A model generated the notes under the pieces. The model made no database searches, was not told the origin of the DNA, and saw only the letters and a program-made list of their open reading frames with translations. Shown here in pieces: positions 8,490 through 20,477 of a DNA stretch of 36,513 nucleotides. How positions within the stretch are numbered: the stretch's first letter is position 1; each line of letters begins with the position of its first letter. Source of the stretch: Mycobacterium sp. 1081908.1 (GTDB lineage: Bacteria > Actinomycetota > Actinomycetes > Mycobacteriales > Mycobacteriaceae); the NCBI RefSeq assembly GCF_001673535.1, contig NZ_LZLY01000007.1, forward strand, positions 1-36,513, read 5' to 3'. A program made the position numbers and the translations under genes.

Positions 8490-9374
8490 CTAGGGCGACC
8501 AGTAGTCCAGCATCTCCGCGAAGGTCTGGAACGCAGGCCCGGAAACCCCGTAGGTCGCCTCGAAATGGACGCTCAGCGGGAAGCCGAGTCCGGCCACGCC
8601 GTCGATGACGCGCTTGTACAGGTCGACCATCAGCCGGCGCTTCTGGTCCGGTTCGCTGGCGGCCAACCGTTGGACGAACTCCTGCTCGCCGGCCACGGCG
8701 GAGTTGCCGGGGTCCTGAATCAGCCAGTTGATCAGCCCGACACGGCTCTCCACCTTCGGCACGAACCCGAAGGACAACAGGATCTCGGGCCGGTGATCGG
8801 TGTTCTCGGCGAAGTCGGTCAAAAAGCCCACGATCGCGTCGGAATACAGCAGCTGCGTCATGCCGTACGTCGCGCCCTGGTTGCATTTGAAGTTCAGCCG
8901 GCCCTGTTCGCCCTCGCGGGTGGGGATCACGATCACGCCGCGGTTGGTGACCAGGTCGCGATAGATCGACAGGGCGTCGGTCGGTGCGACGCCGGAGCCC
9001 TCACCGTCGTTCATGGTGCGGGGGACGCCGACGAAGACGACGCCCTCCATCCCGGCGGCGCACAGTTCATTAAGCCGCCGGCGCAGTGAATCCTCGTCCA
9101 TGAACGCGGTCACCTGCGTGCACAGGCCCTGGAAGCCCGGCAATTCGGGCTTGATGATCGACCAGAAGTCCAGCACGTCGAATTTCGGCTTCATGGCCAC
9201 GGGCCGATCGTCGTCTTCCGCGATCATCCCGGGGATCATCACGTGCCGGATCCGGCCGTCGAGGCCGAACTCGCCCGAGTACCGCACCACTTTTCGCGCG
9301 TCTTCGAGTGCCCGCTCCTTGCCGTCTTCGACGTTGGGCGGCACCAACTCGAGCGCGATGGTGTTGAGGGTCAC
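8490..9374 (-). CDS. Methylenetetrahydrofolate reductase-like protein (Rv2172c equivalent)
   Basis: The 294-residue cytoplasmic protein belongs to a mycobacterial group reported as flavin-independent, NADH-using MTHFRs (from memory). That activity would make 5-methyl-THF for methionine synthesis. A TIM-barrel protein is suggested by TLNTIALELVPPNVEDG at the N-terminus, where MTHFRs carry their substrate Glu, and by GVIVIPTREGEQGRLNFKCNQGATYGMTQLLYSD in two stretches around the middle. The GTG at 9374 follows GGAGC at a sensible distance; an upstream extension of 60 codons looks like non-coding frame. It is divergent from idsA2, sharing a 188-bp control region. Assignment to MTHFR rests on family recall rather than a visible FAD motif. 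Confidence 0.85.
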   Translation of the reverse strand: MTLNTIALELVPPNVEDGKERALEDARKVVRYSGEFGLDGRIRHVMIPGMIAEDDDRPVAMKPKFDVLDFWSIIKPELPGFQGLCTQVTAFMDEDSLRRRLNELCAAGMEGVVFVGVPRTMNDGEGSGVAPTDALSIYRDLVTNRGVIVIPTREGEQGRLNFKCNQGATYGMTQLLYSDAIVGFLTDFAENTDHRPEILLSFGFVPKVESRVGLINWLIQDPGNSAVAGEQEFVQRLAASEPDQKRRLMVDLYKRVIDGVAGLGFPLSVHFEATYGVSGPAFQTFAEMLDYWSP

Positions 9375-9430
9375 GCGGCTCCTATCGATCGGATCCATCA
9401 GACGACTTGTCTCCCAGATCGCCAGCATAG

Positions 9431-10612
<1,182 letters not shown>

Positions 10613-10616
10613 TCAG

Positions 10617-12146
10617 ATGACGACCCTCTCTCCTGCGAAACACTCGGTGTCGCAACATTTTTCACGGCTGGTCGCGTTCGCCGCCACCCCGGAGGCCCGA
10701 CCGGCGAAGCTGGGCTTGCTGGGCTCGGTGTTGATCACCCTGGGCGGGCTGGGCGCCGGCAGCACCAAACCGCACGACCCCCTGCTGGAAGCGCTTCACC
10801 TGTCCTGGCTGCGCTTCGGCCACGGACTGGTGCTGTCCTCGATCGTGTTGTGGGCGGGCGTGGGCCTCATGCTGGTCGCGTGGGTGATGCTGGGCCGGCA
10901 CGCGCTGGCCGGGAACGTCACCGAGTTCACCATGCGCGCGACCACCGGCTTCTGGCTGGCGCCGCTGCTGTTGTCGGTGCCCGTCTTCAGCCGCGACACC
11001 TACTCCTACCTGGCCCAGGGCGCGCTACTGCGCGACGGGTTCGACCCCTACGCCGTCGGCCCGGTCGCCAATCCAAACACCTTGCTGGACAACGTGAGTC
11101 CGATTTGGACGATCACCACGGCGCCCTACGGGCCGGCGTTCATCCTGATCGCCAAGCTGGTCACGATGGTGGTGGGCAACCACGTGATCGCCGGCACGAT
11201 GCTGCTGCGCCTGTGCATGCTGCCCGGATTGGCGCTGCTGATCTGGGCGGCTCCCCGGCTCGCCCATCACCTGGGAACGAACGGCGCGCTGGCGCTGTGG
11301 ATCTGCGTTCTCAACCCCCTCGTGCTCATTCACCTGATGGGTGGCGTGCACAACGAGATGCTGATGGTGGGCCTGATGGCCGCGGGGATCGCGCTCAGTT
11401 TCCAGGGCCGCCACGTCTGGGGCGTCGTGCTGATCACGGCGGCGATCGCGGTCAAGGCCACCGCCGGGATCGCGTTGCCCTTCCTGGTGTGGGTGTGGAT
11501 GCGCCACCTGCGTGACCGGCGGGGATACCGGGCCCTCCCGGCGTTTTTGGCGGCCACCGCGACCTCCCTGGCGGTGTTCGCGGTCGTGTTCGCGATCCTG
11601 TCCGCGGTGGCCGGTGTCGGGCTGGGGTGGCTGACCGCGTTGGCCGGGTCGGTGAAGATCATCAACTGGCTGACCGTGCCGACCGCGGTCGCCAACCTGA
11701 TCCACGCGCTGGGCAGCGGCTTCTTCCCGGTCGACTTCTACGCCACGCTGCGAATCACCCGGTTCATCGGCATCGCGATCATCGCGGTGTCATTGCCGCT
11801 GTTGTGGTGGCGTTTCCGGCGCGACGACCGCGCCGCGCTGACCGGGATCGCGTGGTCGATGCTGATCGTGGTGCTGTTCGTCCCGGCCGCGCTGCCCTGG
11901 TACTACTCCTGGCCGCTGGCGGTGGCGGCCCCGCTGACCCAGTCCCGGCGGGCGGTCGCGGCCATCGCCGGCCTGTCGACGTGGGTCATGGTGATCTTCA
12001 AACCCGACGGCTCGCACGGCATGTATTCGTGGCTGCACTTTTCGCTCGCCACCGCCTGCGCGCTGGCGGCCTGGTACGCGCTGTACCGGGCGCCCGAGGC
12101 GCGCGAGCTACAGCCCGACGAGACCGAATCCGTCAGTACGCCATAG
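10617..12146 (+). CDS. mptA: MptA, polyprenol-phosphate-mannose-dependent alpha-1,6-mannosyltransferase
   Basis: MptA extends the alpha-1,6-mannan backbone of lipomannan and lipoarabinomannan using polyprenyl-phosphomannose at the outer face of the inner membrane. The 509-residue protein has about a dozen hydrophobic helices. An extracytoplasmic loop near residues 120-160 contains SRDTYSYLAQG, with the acidic residue expected of GT-C enzymes, and FDPYAVGP. It is the Rv2174 equivalent. The ATG at 10617 lies 4 bp after idsA2. Its 3' end overlaps the convergent Rv2175c-like gene by 14 bp. Confidence 0.94.
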   Translation: MTTLSPAKHSVSQHFSRLVAFAATPEARPAKLGLLGSVLITLGGLGAGSTKPHDPLLEALHLSWLRFGHGLVLSSIVLWAGVGLMLVAWVMLGRHALAGNVTEFTMRATTGFWLAPLLLSVPVFSRDTYSYLAQGALLRDGFDPYAVGPVANPNTLLDNVSPIWTITTAPYGPAFILIAKLVTMVVGNHVIAGTMLLRLCMLPGLALLIWAAPRLAHHLGTNGALALWICVLNPLVLIHLMGGVHNEMLMVGLMAAGIALSFQGRHVWGVVLITAAIAVKATAGIALPFLVWVWMRHLRDRRGYRALPAFLAATATSLAVFAVVFAILSAVAGVGLGWLTALAGSVKIINWLTVPTAVANLIHALGSGFFPVDFYATLRITRFIGIAIIAVSLPLLWWRFRRDDRAALTGIAWSMLIVVLFVPAALPWYYSWPLAVAAPLTQSRRAVAAIAGLSTWVMVIFKPDGSHGMYSWLHFSLATACALAAWYALYRAPEARELQPDETESVSTP

Positions 12147-12537
12147 CCTGCGCGCGCCGCACGACTTCGCGCGCCTGATGGCAATGCAGGGCGTCGACGG
12201 GACGGGCGTTGCTGATCGCGTCGCGAGTGCCGTCGCGCGTGATCGTCAGCGACGGGTCGGGGGTGAAAAGCCAGCGCACGATCTCCGTCTCGTGATAGCC
12301 ACCGTCGTGCAGGATCGTCAACAGCCCCGGCAGGCTCTTGACCACCTCACCGGAGTTGGTGAAGAACACCTGGGGCACCACGACCCCGCCGCCGCGCTTG
12401 ACCGCGACCAGGTGCCCCTCCCGCAGCTGCTGCTGCACCTTGCTGACCGAGATGCCGAGTATTTCGGCCACCCCCGGCAGATCGTAGGTCGGCTCGTCGG
12501 GATCCAGGACGTCGTCGCCGGCCGGAACACTGCTCAC
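12133..12537 (-). CDS. Winged-helix DNA-binding protein, PknL partner (Rv2175c equivalent)
   Basis: The 134-residue protein contains a helix-turn-helix (about 17-40: LPGVAEILGISVSKVQQQLREG) followed by a wing with AVKRGGGVVVPQVFF. The C-terminal half includes LPGLLTILHDGGYHETEIVRWLF. The M. tuberculosis orthologue binds DNA and is phosphorylated by PknL at Thr9 in an N-terminal tail (from memory). Here the GTG at 12537 is the only canonical start near the domain, and it lies just before SSVPAGDD, so the tail with that Thr seems absent. TACACT ends 6 nt upstream, consistent with a leaderless transcript. It is divergent from pknL. Confidence 0.92.
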   Translation of the reverse strand: MSSVPAGDDVLDPDEPTYDLPGVAEILGISVSKVQQQLREGHLVAVKRGGGVVVPQVFFTNSGEVVKSLPGLLTILHDGGYHETEIVRWLFTPDPSLTITRDGTRDAISNARPVDALHCHQAREVVRRAQAMAY

Positions 12538-12543
12538 GGCGCC

Positions 12544-12549
12544 AGTGTA
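12544..12549 (-). promoter_or_regulatory. Leaderless -10 element for the Rv2175c-like gene
   Basis: TACACT on the minus strand is separated by exactly 6 nt (GGCGCC) from the GTG at 12537, so the transcript would begin at or next to the start codon. No Shine-Dalgarno is present. Confidence 0.65.
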
Positions 12550-12593
12550 GGCCCTGCTTAGCGCCTTGGGCCTACGTTTTCGCGTGCCGCACC

Positions 12594-12599
12594 TACGAT
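12594..12599 (+). promoter_or_regulatory. Leaderless -10 element for pknL
   Basis: TACGAT is followed by 6 nt (GGCCCC) and the GTG start at 12606. This mirrors the divergent promoter 45 bp away, so both kinase and substrate appear to be made from leaderless mRNAs. Confidence 0.65.
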
Positions 12600-12605
12600 G
12601 GCCCC

Positions 12606-13784
12606 GTGACCGGAGCAGGGACGCGCGACCCCGTCGAGGGCACGTTGCTGGACGGCCGCTACCGCGTGGAGTCCAGGATCGCCAGCGGCGGCACCTCGAC
12701 GGTGTATCGGGGCCTCGACGTCCGGCTCGACCGCCCGGTCGCGGTGAAGGTGATGGACTCCCGCTATGCCGGCGACGACCAATTCCTGACCCGCTTCCAG
12801 CTCGAGGCGCGCACGGTCGCCCGCCTGAAAAATCCCGGCCTGGTCGCGGTCTATGACCAGGGCATGGACGCCCGGCATCCGTTTTTGGTGATGGAGCTCA
12901 TCGAGGGCGGAACGCTGCGCGAGCTGCTGGCCGAGCGCGGCCCGATGCCGCCCCATGCCGTGGCGGCGGTGCTTCGCCCGGTGTTGGGCGGGCTGGCCGC
13001 CGCGCACCGGGCCGGGCTGGTGCATCGCGACGTCAAGCCCGAGAACGTCCTGATCTCCGACGACGGCGACGTCAAGATCGCCGACTTCGGCCTGGTCCGT
13101 GCCGTCGCGGCCGCCGGAATCACCTCCACCAGCGTCATTCTCGGCACGGCCGCCTACCTGTCGCCCGAGCAGGTGCGCGACGGCAACGCCGGCCCGCGCA
13201 GCGACGTCTACTCCGCCGGGATCCTCACCTACGAGCTGCTGACCGGGAGCACGCCGTTCACCGGCGACTCGGCGTTGTCGATCGCCTACCGGCGCTTGGA
13301 CGCCGACGTGCCGCCGCCCAGCGCCGCGATCGACGGCGTGCCACCGCAATTCGACGAATTGGTGGCGCGCGCGACCGCGCGCGACCCCGGCGACCGGTAC
13401 GCCGACGCCATCGAGATGGGCGCCGACGTCGCGGCGATCGCCGAGGAACTCGCGCTGCCGGACTTCCGGGTGCCGGCGCCGCGCAACTCCGCCCAGCACC
13501 GTTCGGCGGCGCTGCACCACAGCCGGATGAGCCAGCGGCCGGCCCCCGCGGCGCCGCCGGTCCGCAATCCCACCCGGCAGCTCCCCCGCGACACCGATGA
13601 CCGCGAAAACGAATACCAGCCGGTCGCAGGCGAATTCGCCGGGATCGCGATGAGCGAGTTCGTCTGGGCCCGCCAGCACGCGCGGCGGATGGTGCTGGTG
13701 TGGGTGGCCGTCGTGCTGGCGCTCACCGGGCTGGTCGCCACCGTGGCCTGGACCATCGGAAGCAATCTCAGCGGCCTCCTATAA
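12606..13784 (+). CDS. pknL: PknL, transmembrane Ser/Thr protein kinase
   Basis: The 392-residue kinase has the Hanks motifs in order: glycine loop ASGGTSTVYRG (about 26-36), Lys48 in VAVKVMD, catalytic loop HRDVKPEN with Asp142, DFG at 160-162, and an activation loop with Thr/Ser residues (173-176) that are likely autophosphorylation sites. SPEQV and DVYSAGILTYELLTG complete the domain. A Pro-rich juxtamembrane linker (about 300-350) leads to one C-terminal membrane helix (about 361-384), with only a few residues beyond it. PknL therefore lacks an extracellular sensor. It is divergent from its substrate gene and convergent with aroG. Confidence 0.96.
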   Translation: MTGAGTRDPVEGTLLDGRYRVESRIASGGTSTVYRGLDVRLDRPVAVKVMDSRYAGDDQFLTRFQLEARTVARLKNPGLVAVYDQGMDARHPFLVMELIEGGTLRELLAERGPMPPHAVAAVLRPVLGGLAAAHRAGLVHRDVKPENVLISDDGDVKIADFGLVRAVAAAGITSTSVILGTAAYLSPEQVRDGNAGPRSDVYSAGILTYELLTGSTPFTGDSALSIAYRRLDADVPPPSAAIDGVPPQFDELVARATARDPGDRYADAIEMGADVAAIAEELALPDFRVPAPRNSAQHRSAALHHSRMSQRPAPAAPPVRNPTRQLPRDTDDRENEYQPVAGEFAGIAMSEFVWARQHARRMVLVWVAVVLALTGLVATVAWTIGSNLSGLL

Positions 13785-13805
13785 GCGCGAGCCGCCGGAC
13801 TGGGC

Positions 13806-15741
<1,936 letters not shown>

Positions 15742-15747
15742 GGGCGC

Positions 15748-15753
15748 AGCCTA
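15748..15753 (-). promoter_or_regulatory. Leaderless -10 element for the RNase AS gene
   Basis: TAGGCT on the minus strand, then 6 nt (GCGCCC), then the GTG at 15741. The element overlaps the stop codon of the preceding gene. Confidence 0.5.
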
Positions 15754-16635
15754 TCGGCTGATCAGGATGGGCCCGGTCGGCGGCGGCGCCGCGTGCACGT
15801 CATGGTCGAGCTGCGCGTCGACCAGGCGCTTGTCGGGCAGGCGCGGGGTGCCCGCAATCGCGCACTGCACCCACAGCTTGACCCGCACGACCGGGCGGCG
15901 CAGCCTGCGTTCCCGCTGCAGCGCGCGCCGCATCTTGTCGGGCTGGGTGGTATAGCGCCAGCGGGCCCACGGGGCATGTGGGCGCGACAGCCGGATCGCG
16001 CCGATGACCAGCAGCACGACGATGAACATGCCCAGCAGTCCCGTCCACACCTTGCCCTTCAGCAGCACCACCACGGCCAGCGGCAGCGTGAACACCAGCT
16101 CACCGGCCACCCCGGCGCGCAGCGCCACCGCGTCGGCGCCGTGCCAGAACGGCAGGAAGAACATCAACGGGTGCAGGCCCATCATCAGCAGCCCGGCCAC
16201 CGCCACCGCGGCGAACACGGCGTCCACCGACGTGCGGCCGTCCTCCTCCCAGTACACGTCCGACAGGTGCAGGATCAACGCGTACTCGTCGAGGACCAGC
16301 GCCGCGCCGATCCCGAAAAGGCTTGCGGCCAGGGTGAATTCGGGTTCCTGCCCGCTGATGGACAGGGTCACCAGCATCAACCCCGAGAGCATCACCAGGA
16401 CCACCCCGAACGCCACATGGTGGATGTGCACTTCCCCGATGTGGACGTTGCGCGGTTGCCACCATCGGGCCGGGCGACCGGTCTGGGCGCGGTGGCGGAT
16501 GACCCGCACGCACGTTCGCGTGACGAAAAAGGTCAGGATGAAGGCGATCAGGCAGCACAGCAACGGCAGCCGGCCGCGGTCGATGATGTCGTGCGCGAAC
16601 CAGTGGGCCACCCCGAACACGAACCAGTGGAGCAC
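15751..16635 (-). CDS. Conserved integral membrane protein (Rv2180c equivalent)
   Basis: The 294-residue protein has about seven hydrophobic segments and His-rich elements, [17 protein letters not shown] and [24 protein letters not shown]. The clustered His, Asp and Glu in and near membrane helices could bind a metal, but no function is known to me. The C-terminal 80 residues are basic and soluble. GTG 16635 is preferred because TACGTT lies 6 nt upstream; an ATG at 16656 would add seven residues. It is divergent from the mannosyltransferase gene at 16726, with about 90 bp between them. Confidence 0.85.
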   Translation of the reverse strand: MLHWFVFGVAHWFAHDIIDRGRLPLLCCLIAFILTFFVTRTCVRVIRHRAQTGRPARWWQPRNVHIGEVHIHHVAFGVVLVMLSGLMLVTLSISGQEPEFTLAASLFGIGAALVLDEYALILHLSDVYWEEDGRTSVDAVFAAVAVAGLLMMGLHPLMFFLPFWHGADAVALRAGVAGELVFTLPLAVVVLLKGKVWTGLLGMFIVVLLVIGAIRLSRPHAPWARWRYTTQPDKMRRALQRERRLRRPVVRVKLWVQCAIAGTPRLPDKRLVDAQLDHDVHAAPPPTGPILISR

Positions 16636-16641
16636 GCTAGA

Positions 16642-16647
16642 AACGTA
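16642..16647 (-). promoter_or_regulatory. Leaderless -10 element for the Rv2180c-like gene
   Basis: TACGTT on the minus strand, then 6 nt (TCTAGC), then GTG at 16635. If the ATG at 16656 were the start, this hexamer would lie inside the gene. On the plus strand TACGCT (16710-16715) precedes the mannosyltransferase ATG by 10 nt and may be its -10. Confidence 0.5.
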
Positions 16648-16725
16648 CGCCTGCATTTCCGGGCAGGGCGGGAGCCGCGCTGCGACACGGCGCGGATCCC
16701 GAGACCCATTACGCTGTTCTGCGAC

Positions 16726-18018
16726 ATGAGTAGATGGCGGGCGCCCGGCGTGGGCCTGAGCGAACGTGGCCCCGGGCGGGTGTTGCTGTGGTGCCTCCTG
16801 TGGCTGGTCGCCGCCGCGGCGATGTACTACGTGGCCTCGGGCCTGTTCGGGCACACCCCGTACCGCATCGACATCGACGTCTATCAGATGGGCGGCCAGG
16901 CCTGGCTGGACAATCATCCCCTCTACCGCGGCGACGTGAAGTTCCACACACCGATCGGGCTGAACCTGCCGTTCACCTATCCCCCGCTGGCGGCCATCGT
17001 GTTCTGCCCGTTCTCCTGGCTGCACATGCCGGCCGCGAGCGTGGCGATCACCGTGCTGACGCTGGTGCTGCTGATCGTCTCGACGACAATCCTGCTGACC
17101 GGCCTCGACGTGTGGACCACGTCGGCGGTGCTGGGTGGCCCGGCGTGGCTGCGCCGGCTGTGGTTGGCGGTGCTCATCACGGCCGCCGCCGCGACCTGGC
17201 TGGAGCCGATCGTTTCCAACTTCGCCTTCGGCCAGATCAACGTCGTGCTGATGACGCTGGTGATCGCCGACTGCGTGCCGCGCCGCACGCCATGGCCGCG
17301 CGGCCTGCTGCTGGGCCTGGGGATCGCGCTGAAACTCACCCCGGCGGTTTTCCTGCTGTATTTCCTGCTGCGCCGGGACAACCGCGCGGCGCTGACGGCC
17401 ATGGCGTCGTTCGCGGCGATGACCGTGCTGGGCTTCGCGCTGGCGTGGGGCGATTCGTGGGAGTACTGGACGCGCACCGTCCACCACACCGACCGGATCG
17501 GTGAGGCCGCGCTGAACACCGACCAGAACATCGCGGGCGCCCTGGCCCGGCTGGGCCTCGACGAGCACGAGCGGTTCCCGCTGTGGGTCGCCGCGTGCCT
17601 GCTGGTGCTGGCGGCGACGATCTGGGCGATGCGGCGGGTGCTGCGGGCCGAAGAGCCCATCATGGCGGTGATCTGCGTCGCGCTGTTCGGTTTGGTGGTC
17701 TCGCCGGTGTCCTGGTCCCACCACTGGGTCTGGGCGCTGCCGACGGTCCTGGTGACGGGCGTGCTGGCCTGGCGGCGCCGCAACGTCGCGCTGGGCGTGC
17801 TCAGCGCCATCGGCGTGGCGCTGATGCGGTGGACCCCGATCGACCTGCTGCCCAAGCACCACGAGACCACCGCGAACTGGTGGCGCCAGCTGGTCGGGGC
17901 GTCCTACGTGTGGTGGGCGTTGGCGATCATCGTCGCGGCGGGGCTGACGATCACGGCCCGAACGAGCCGGTCCCAGCCGGCCACGGCCACCCCGACACCG
18001 GTGGCCGCTACCAGTTAG
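16726..18018 (+). CDS. Polyprenol-phosphate-mannose-dependent alpha-1,2-mannosyltransferase (Rv2181 equivalent)
   Basis: The 430-residue GT-C (GT87-like) membrane enzyme adds alpha-1,2-linked mannose branches to lipomannan and lipoarabinomannan in M. tuberculosis. About ten hydrophobic helices are present. The catalytic Asp region is in the first periplasmic loop, [18 protein letters not shown] (about 44-61), followed by [12 protein letters not shown], both typical of the family. [16 protein letters not shown] and the motif [11 protein letters not shown] also fit. ATG 16726 gives an N-terminus of ordinary length. Its stop overlaps the convergent acyltransferase stop by 4 bp. Together with mptA and pimB in this window it forms a dispersed lipoglycan gene set. 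Confidence 0.92.
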   Translation: MSRWRAPGVGLSERGPGRVLLWCLLWLVAAAAMYYVASGLFGHTPYRIDIDVYQMGGQAWLDNHPLYRGDVKFHTPIGLNLPFTYPPLAAIVFCPFSWLHMPAASVAITVLTLVLLIVSTTILLTGLDVWTTSAVLGGPAWLRRLWLAVLITAAAATWLEPIVSNFAFGQINVVLMTLVIADCVPRRTPWPRGLLLGLGIALKLTPAVFLLYFLLRRDNRAALTAMASFAAMTVLGFALAWGDSWEYWTRTVHHTDRIGEAALNTDQNIAGALARLGLDEHERFPLWVAACLLVLAATIWAMRRVLRAEEPIMAVICVALFGLVVSPVSWSHHWVWALPTVLVTGVLAWRRRNVALGVLSAIGVALMRWTPIDLLPKHHETTANWWRQLVGASYVWWALAIIVAAGLTITARTSRSQPATATPTPVAATS

Positions 18019-18743
18019 CCGACTGCCGTCTCGGGAATCCGCGCGGCCTCATCGATCGATTCGGAGTCGTTGCCCCGGTCCTTGACGCTGGCCGCGTAGA
18101 TGTCGACGTACTCCTGCCCGGAGAGCCGCATCAGCTCGTAGATCACCTCGTCGGTGACGGCCCGCTCGATGAAGCGGTTGCCGGCCATACCCTCGAAGCG
18201 GGAGAAGTCCATCGGCTTGCCGAACCGGACGGTGACGCGGCCGAAGCGCAGCATCGTGCTGCCCGGCGGGTTGACCACGTTGGTGCCGATCATCGCCACC
18301 GGGATCACCGGAACGCCGGTGTGCAGCGCCAGCCGCGCCAGCCCGGTCTTGCCCTTGTACAACCGGCCGTCGGGCGAGCGGGTGCCCTCGGGGTACATGC
18401 CCAGCAGCTTGCCCTGCCGCAGCACCTGCTCGGCGGTGTTGAGCGCGGCCTGGGCGGCGTCGGCGTCGGTGCGGTCGATCGGCACCTGGCCGACGGCGGT
18501 GAAGAACCACCGGCTGAACCAGCCCTTCAGACCGGTCCCGGTGAAATATTCGGCCTTCGCGAGGAAGGTGATCCGGCGCCGGACCACCAGCGGCAGGAAG
18601 AAGCTGTCCATCACGGCGAGGTGATTGCTCGCCAGGATCGCCGGGCCGGACGTCGGAACGTATTCCAGCCCTTCAACTTTCGGTCGGCCGAGCAGCGACA
18701 GCAACGGGCCCAGCAGGATGTACTTGAATAGCCAGTACCACAT
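18015..18743 (-). CDS. 1-acyl-sn-glycerol-3-phosphate acyltransferase family protein (Rv2182c equivalent)
   Basis: The 242-residue PlsC-type membrane acyltransferase has the HxxxxD motif NHLAVMD (His41, Asp46), FLAKAEYF, and EGTR (119-122) in [11 protein letters not shown]. It should acylate lysophosphatidate, or a related lipid such as a phosphatidylinositol mannoside precursor. The neighbouring lipoglycan genes make a glycolipid-linked role possible, but this is inference. The ATG at 18743 has AGGGAGG about 4 nt upstream; the extra 23 codons above it look non-coding. It lies 85 bp after the Rv2183c-like gene on the same strand. Confidence 0.92.
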   Translation of the reverse strand: MWYWLFKYILLGPLLSLLGRPKVEGLEYVPTSGPAILASNHLAVMDSFFLPLVVRRRITFLAKAEYFTGTGLKGWFSRWFFTAVGQVPIDRTDADAAQAALNTAEQVLRQGKLLGMYPEGTRSPDGRLYKGKTGLARLALHTGVPVIPVAMIGTNVVNPPGSTMLRFGRVTVRFGKPMDFSRFEGMAGNRFIERAVTDEVIYELMRLSGQEYVDIYAASVKDRGNDSESIDEAARIPETAVG

Positions 18744-18828
18744 GGCCCTCCCTCTCGCCCGCCACCCGCAGTGTTCTGGCCAACTGTACCGATCGCCGGG
18801 GCAAGGGACCACCTTCTGCCCGGGCGGT

Positions 18829-19221
18829 TCATTCCTCGACGGTGACCGGGATGGGCTGGTATCGGGTTTTTACGGTGCCGTCACCCTCGGGGGCCCCGGC
18901 ATCGGGCCCGCCGCCGGGCGGCCCGTCGGGCGGCGGTTCGGTCGAACGGTTGATGTCGTTGACGTCGTTGACGATGCCGCGGACCACCTCCAGCAGGGCG
19001 ATGCTGTGGTCGGCGATGACGGTGAGCAACGGGTGCTGCTCCCCGGTCGCCAACGCGGCCAGCGCGCACACCGGGCACCACACCTGCTGGCATTTGCCGG
19101 TCCCGACACCGCCGCCGGCCGTCAACGCAGCCGCCGTGCGCACCGCGGGGTCGATGCCGTCCAGGATCGCCTGGGCGAGCCTGCGCAGCTCCGGACCGAT
19201 ATCGGAATGAGCCCCACTCAC
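18829..19221 (-). CDS. Conserved hypothetical protein with Cys cluster (Rv2183c equivalent)
   Basis: The 130-residue protein is of unknown function. The middle contains CQQVWCPVCALAAL (about 44-57), a possible metal or disulfide site, followed by a hydrophobic amphipathic stretch (HPLLTVIADHSIALLEVVRGI). The last 40 residues are Pro/Gly/Asp-rich and probably disordered. The GTG start overlaps the stop of the upstream ATPase gene (GTGA), so the two are translationally coupled and likely to act together. Confidence 0.85.
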   Translation of the reverse strand: MSGAHSDIGPELRRLAQAILDGIDPAVRTAAALTAGGGVGTGKCQQVWCPVCALAALATGEQHPLLTVIADHSIALLEVVRGIVNDVNDINRSTEPPPDGPPGGGPDAGAPEGDGTVKTRYQPIPVTVEE

Positions 19222-20477
19222 TTAGGCCACACCTCCGGATCCGGTCGAAAGCGAACGGTCAGCTCGCCGCCCCGCAGGTGCGCGTCGAGCACCGTGCAGC
19301 GCCGCAGCACGGACGCCAACCGGACCCTGCGCCGCAACCCTCCGGCGCTGATGATCAGGTCGTCGTCGACTCGGCCCAACGAGAGTCCTCCGGGATCAAG
19401 CTGGGGCAACGTTAGCCGCATACGGTATATCGACCCAAGCCCCGATCCGGATTCGAGGTCCACGACGGGCCGCAGCGGACCCGGCGGCGCCGTCCCGCCG
19501 CGCCGGCGCGCGCCGTCGAGCAGCGCGCCCAGCGCCTTGGCACCGATCGGCTCGCCGGACAGGTGCGGGGTCAGCACCAGCGCCACGTCGCCGATGGTGG
19601 CGTCGAGTTCGTCGAGAACGACGCGTTGTTCGGCGATGCGCTCGGCGTACCAGTAGAACGCCGGGTGCTCGGGCAGGTTGCGGTACTCGTAGGACTCGTC
19701 CTCGGTCAGGACCTGGTTGACGATCAGCTCCTCGACCCGCACCCCCATCAGCGCCAGCGAACCCAGCGTCCGCACCGCCTCGGCCGCCACCACCCGCTCC
19801 GGGGTCAACACCAGATGCGCGGTGACGAGGTCGCCGTCGGTCAGCAACTCGCCGAGTCGCTCGACGCTGGCGCTGATGCGCTCCAGCAGCTCCACCATCG
19901 CGCCGGAGCGGGCGTCGTCGGCGGCGATGGACAGCCTGCGATGCCGTGGCCACGCGCGTTCCACGTAGAGCCCGAAGGTGGCGGGCAAGGTCAACATGCG
20001 CAACGCATCCGCGGTCGAGGCGCAATCGACGACGATGCGATCCCAGCGCCCCGAGGCGGCGAGTTCCCCGACGGCGTAGAGGCCCAGCACTTCCTGCACG
20101 CCCGGCAACGCCGAAAGTTCTTCGGGCGCAATGGTGCTCAACTCGGAATCGGGAAACCGCCCATCCAACGTGCCGACCACGTCGCGCCACCGGGCCTCCA
20201 GCAGGGCCAGGGTGTCCAGCGCCAGCGCGTCGAGGAAGCCGCCGCCCGCTTCCGCGTCGTCGGCGAGCACCCGGACCAGCTCGCCCTGGCCGCTGGGCGG
20301 GACCGGGACACCGAGCACGTCACCCAGCGAGTGCGCCTGGTCGGTCGACACCACCAGCGCTCGCCGCCCCGCGGCCGCATCGCAGACCGCGGTGGCAGCC
20401 GCCAGGGTGGACTTGCCTACCCCGCCCTTCCCAACGAACAGGCTGATCCGGGCCGGAGTGGGGTTGGACTCACTCAG
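19218..20477 (-). CDS. ArsA/Get3-like P-loop ATPase with non-canonical start (Rv2184c equivalent)
   Basis: The protein belongs to the SIMIBI/ArsA group. The deviant Walker A GKGGVGKST (about 16-24 if translation starts at 20477) is followed by LVVSTDQAHSLGDVLG, the switch I region with the Asp of ArsA/Get3, and by WDRIVVDCASTADALRML as Walker B/switch II. The C-terminal part ends in an HSP20-like beta region (LRRRVRLASVLRRCTVLDAHLRGGELTVRF). Reading back from the P-loop, the frame has no ATG, GTG or TTG before an in-frame stop at 20493-20495. The first canonical start is GTG 20357 or 20354, inside the domain. CTG 20477, overlapping the upstream stop, would give MSESNPTPARISLFVGKGG, a natural N-terminus. 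Total length would be 419 residues. Function is unknown; membrane-protein targeting or ion transport is possible. Confidence 0.85.
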   Translation of the reverse strand: MSESNPTPARISLFVGKGGVGKSTLAAATAVCDAAAGRRALVVSTDQAHSLGDVLGVPVPPSGQGELVRVLADDAEAGGGFLDALALDTLALLEARWRDVVGTLDGRFPDSELSTIAPEELSALPGVQEVLGLYAVGELAASGRWDRIVVDCASTADALRMLTLPATFGLYVERAWPRHRRLSIAADDARSGAMVELLERISASVERLGELLTDGDLVTAHLVLTPERVVAAEAVRTLGSLALMGVRVEELIVNQVLTEDESYEYRNLPEHPAFYWYAERIAEQRVVLDELDATIGDVALVLTPHLSGEPIGAKALGALLDGARRRGGTAPPGPLRPVVDLESGSGLGSIYRMRLTLPQLDPGGLSLGRVDDDLIISAGGLRRRVRLASVLRRCTVLDAHLRGGELTVRFRPDPEVWPK

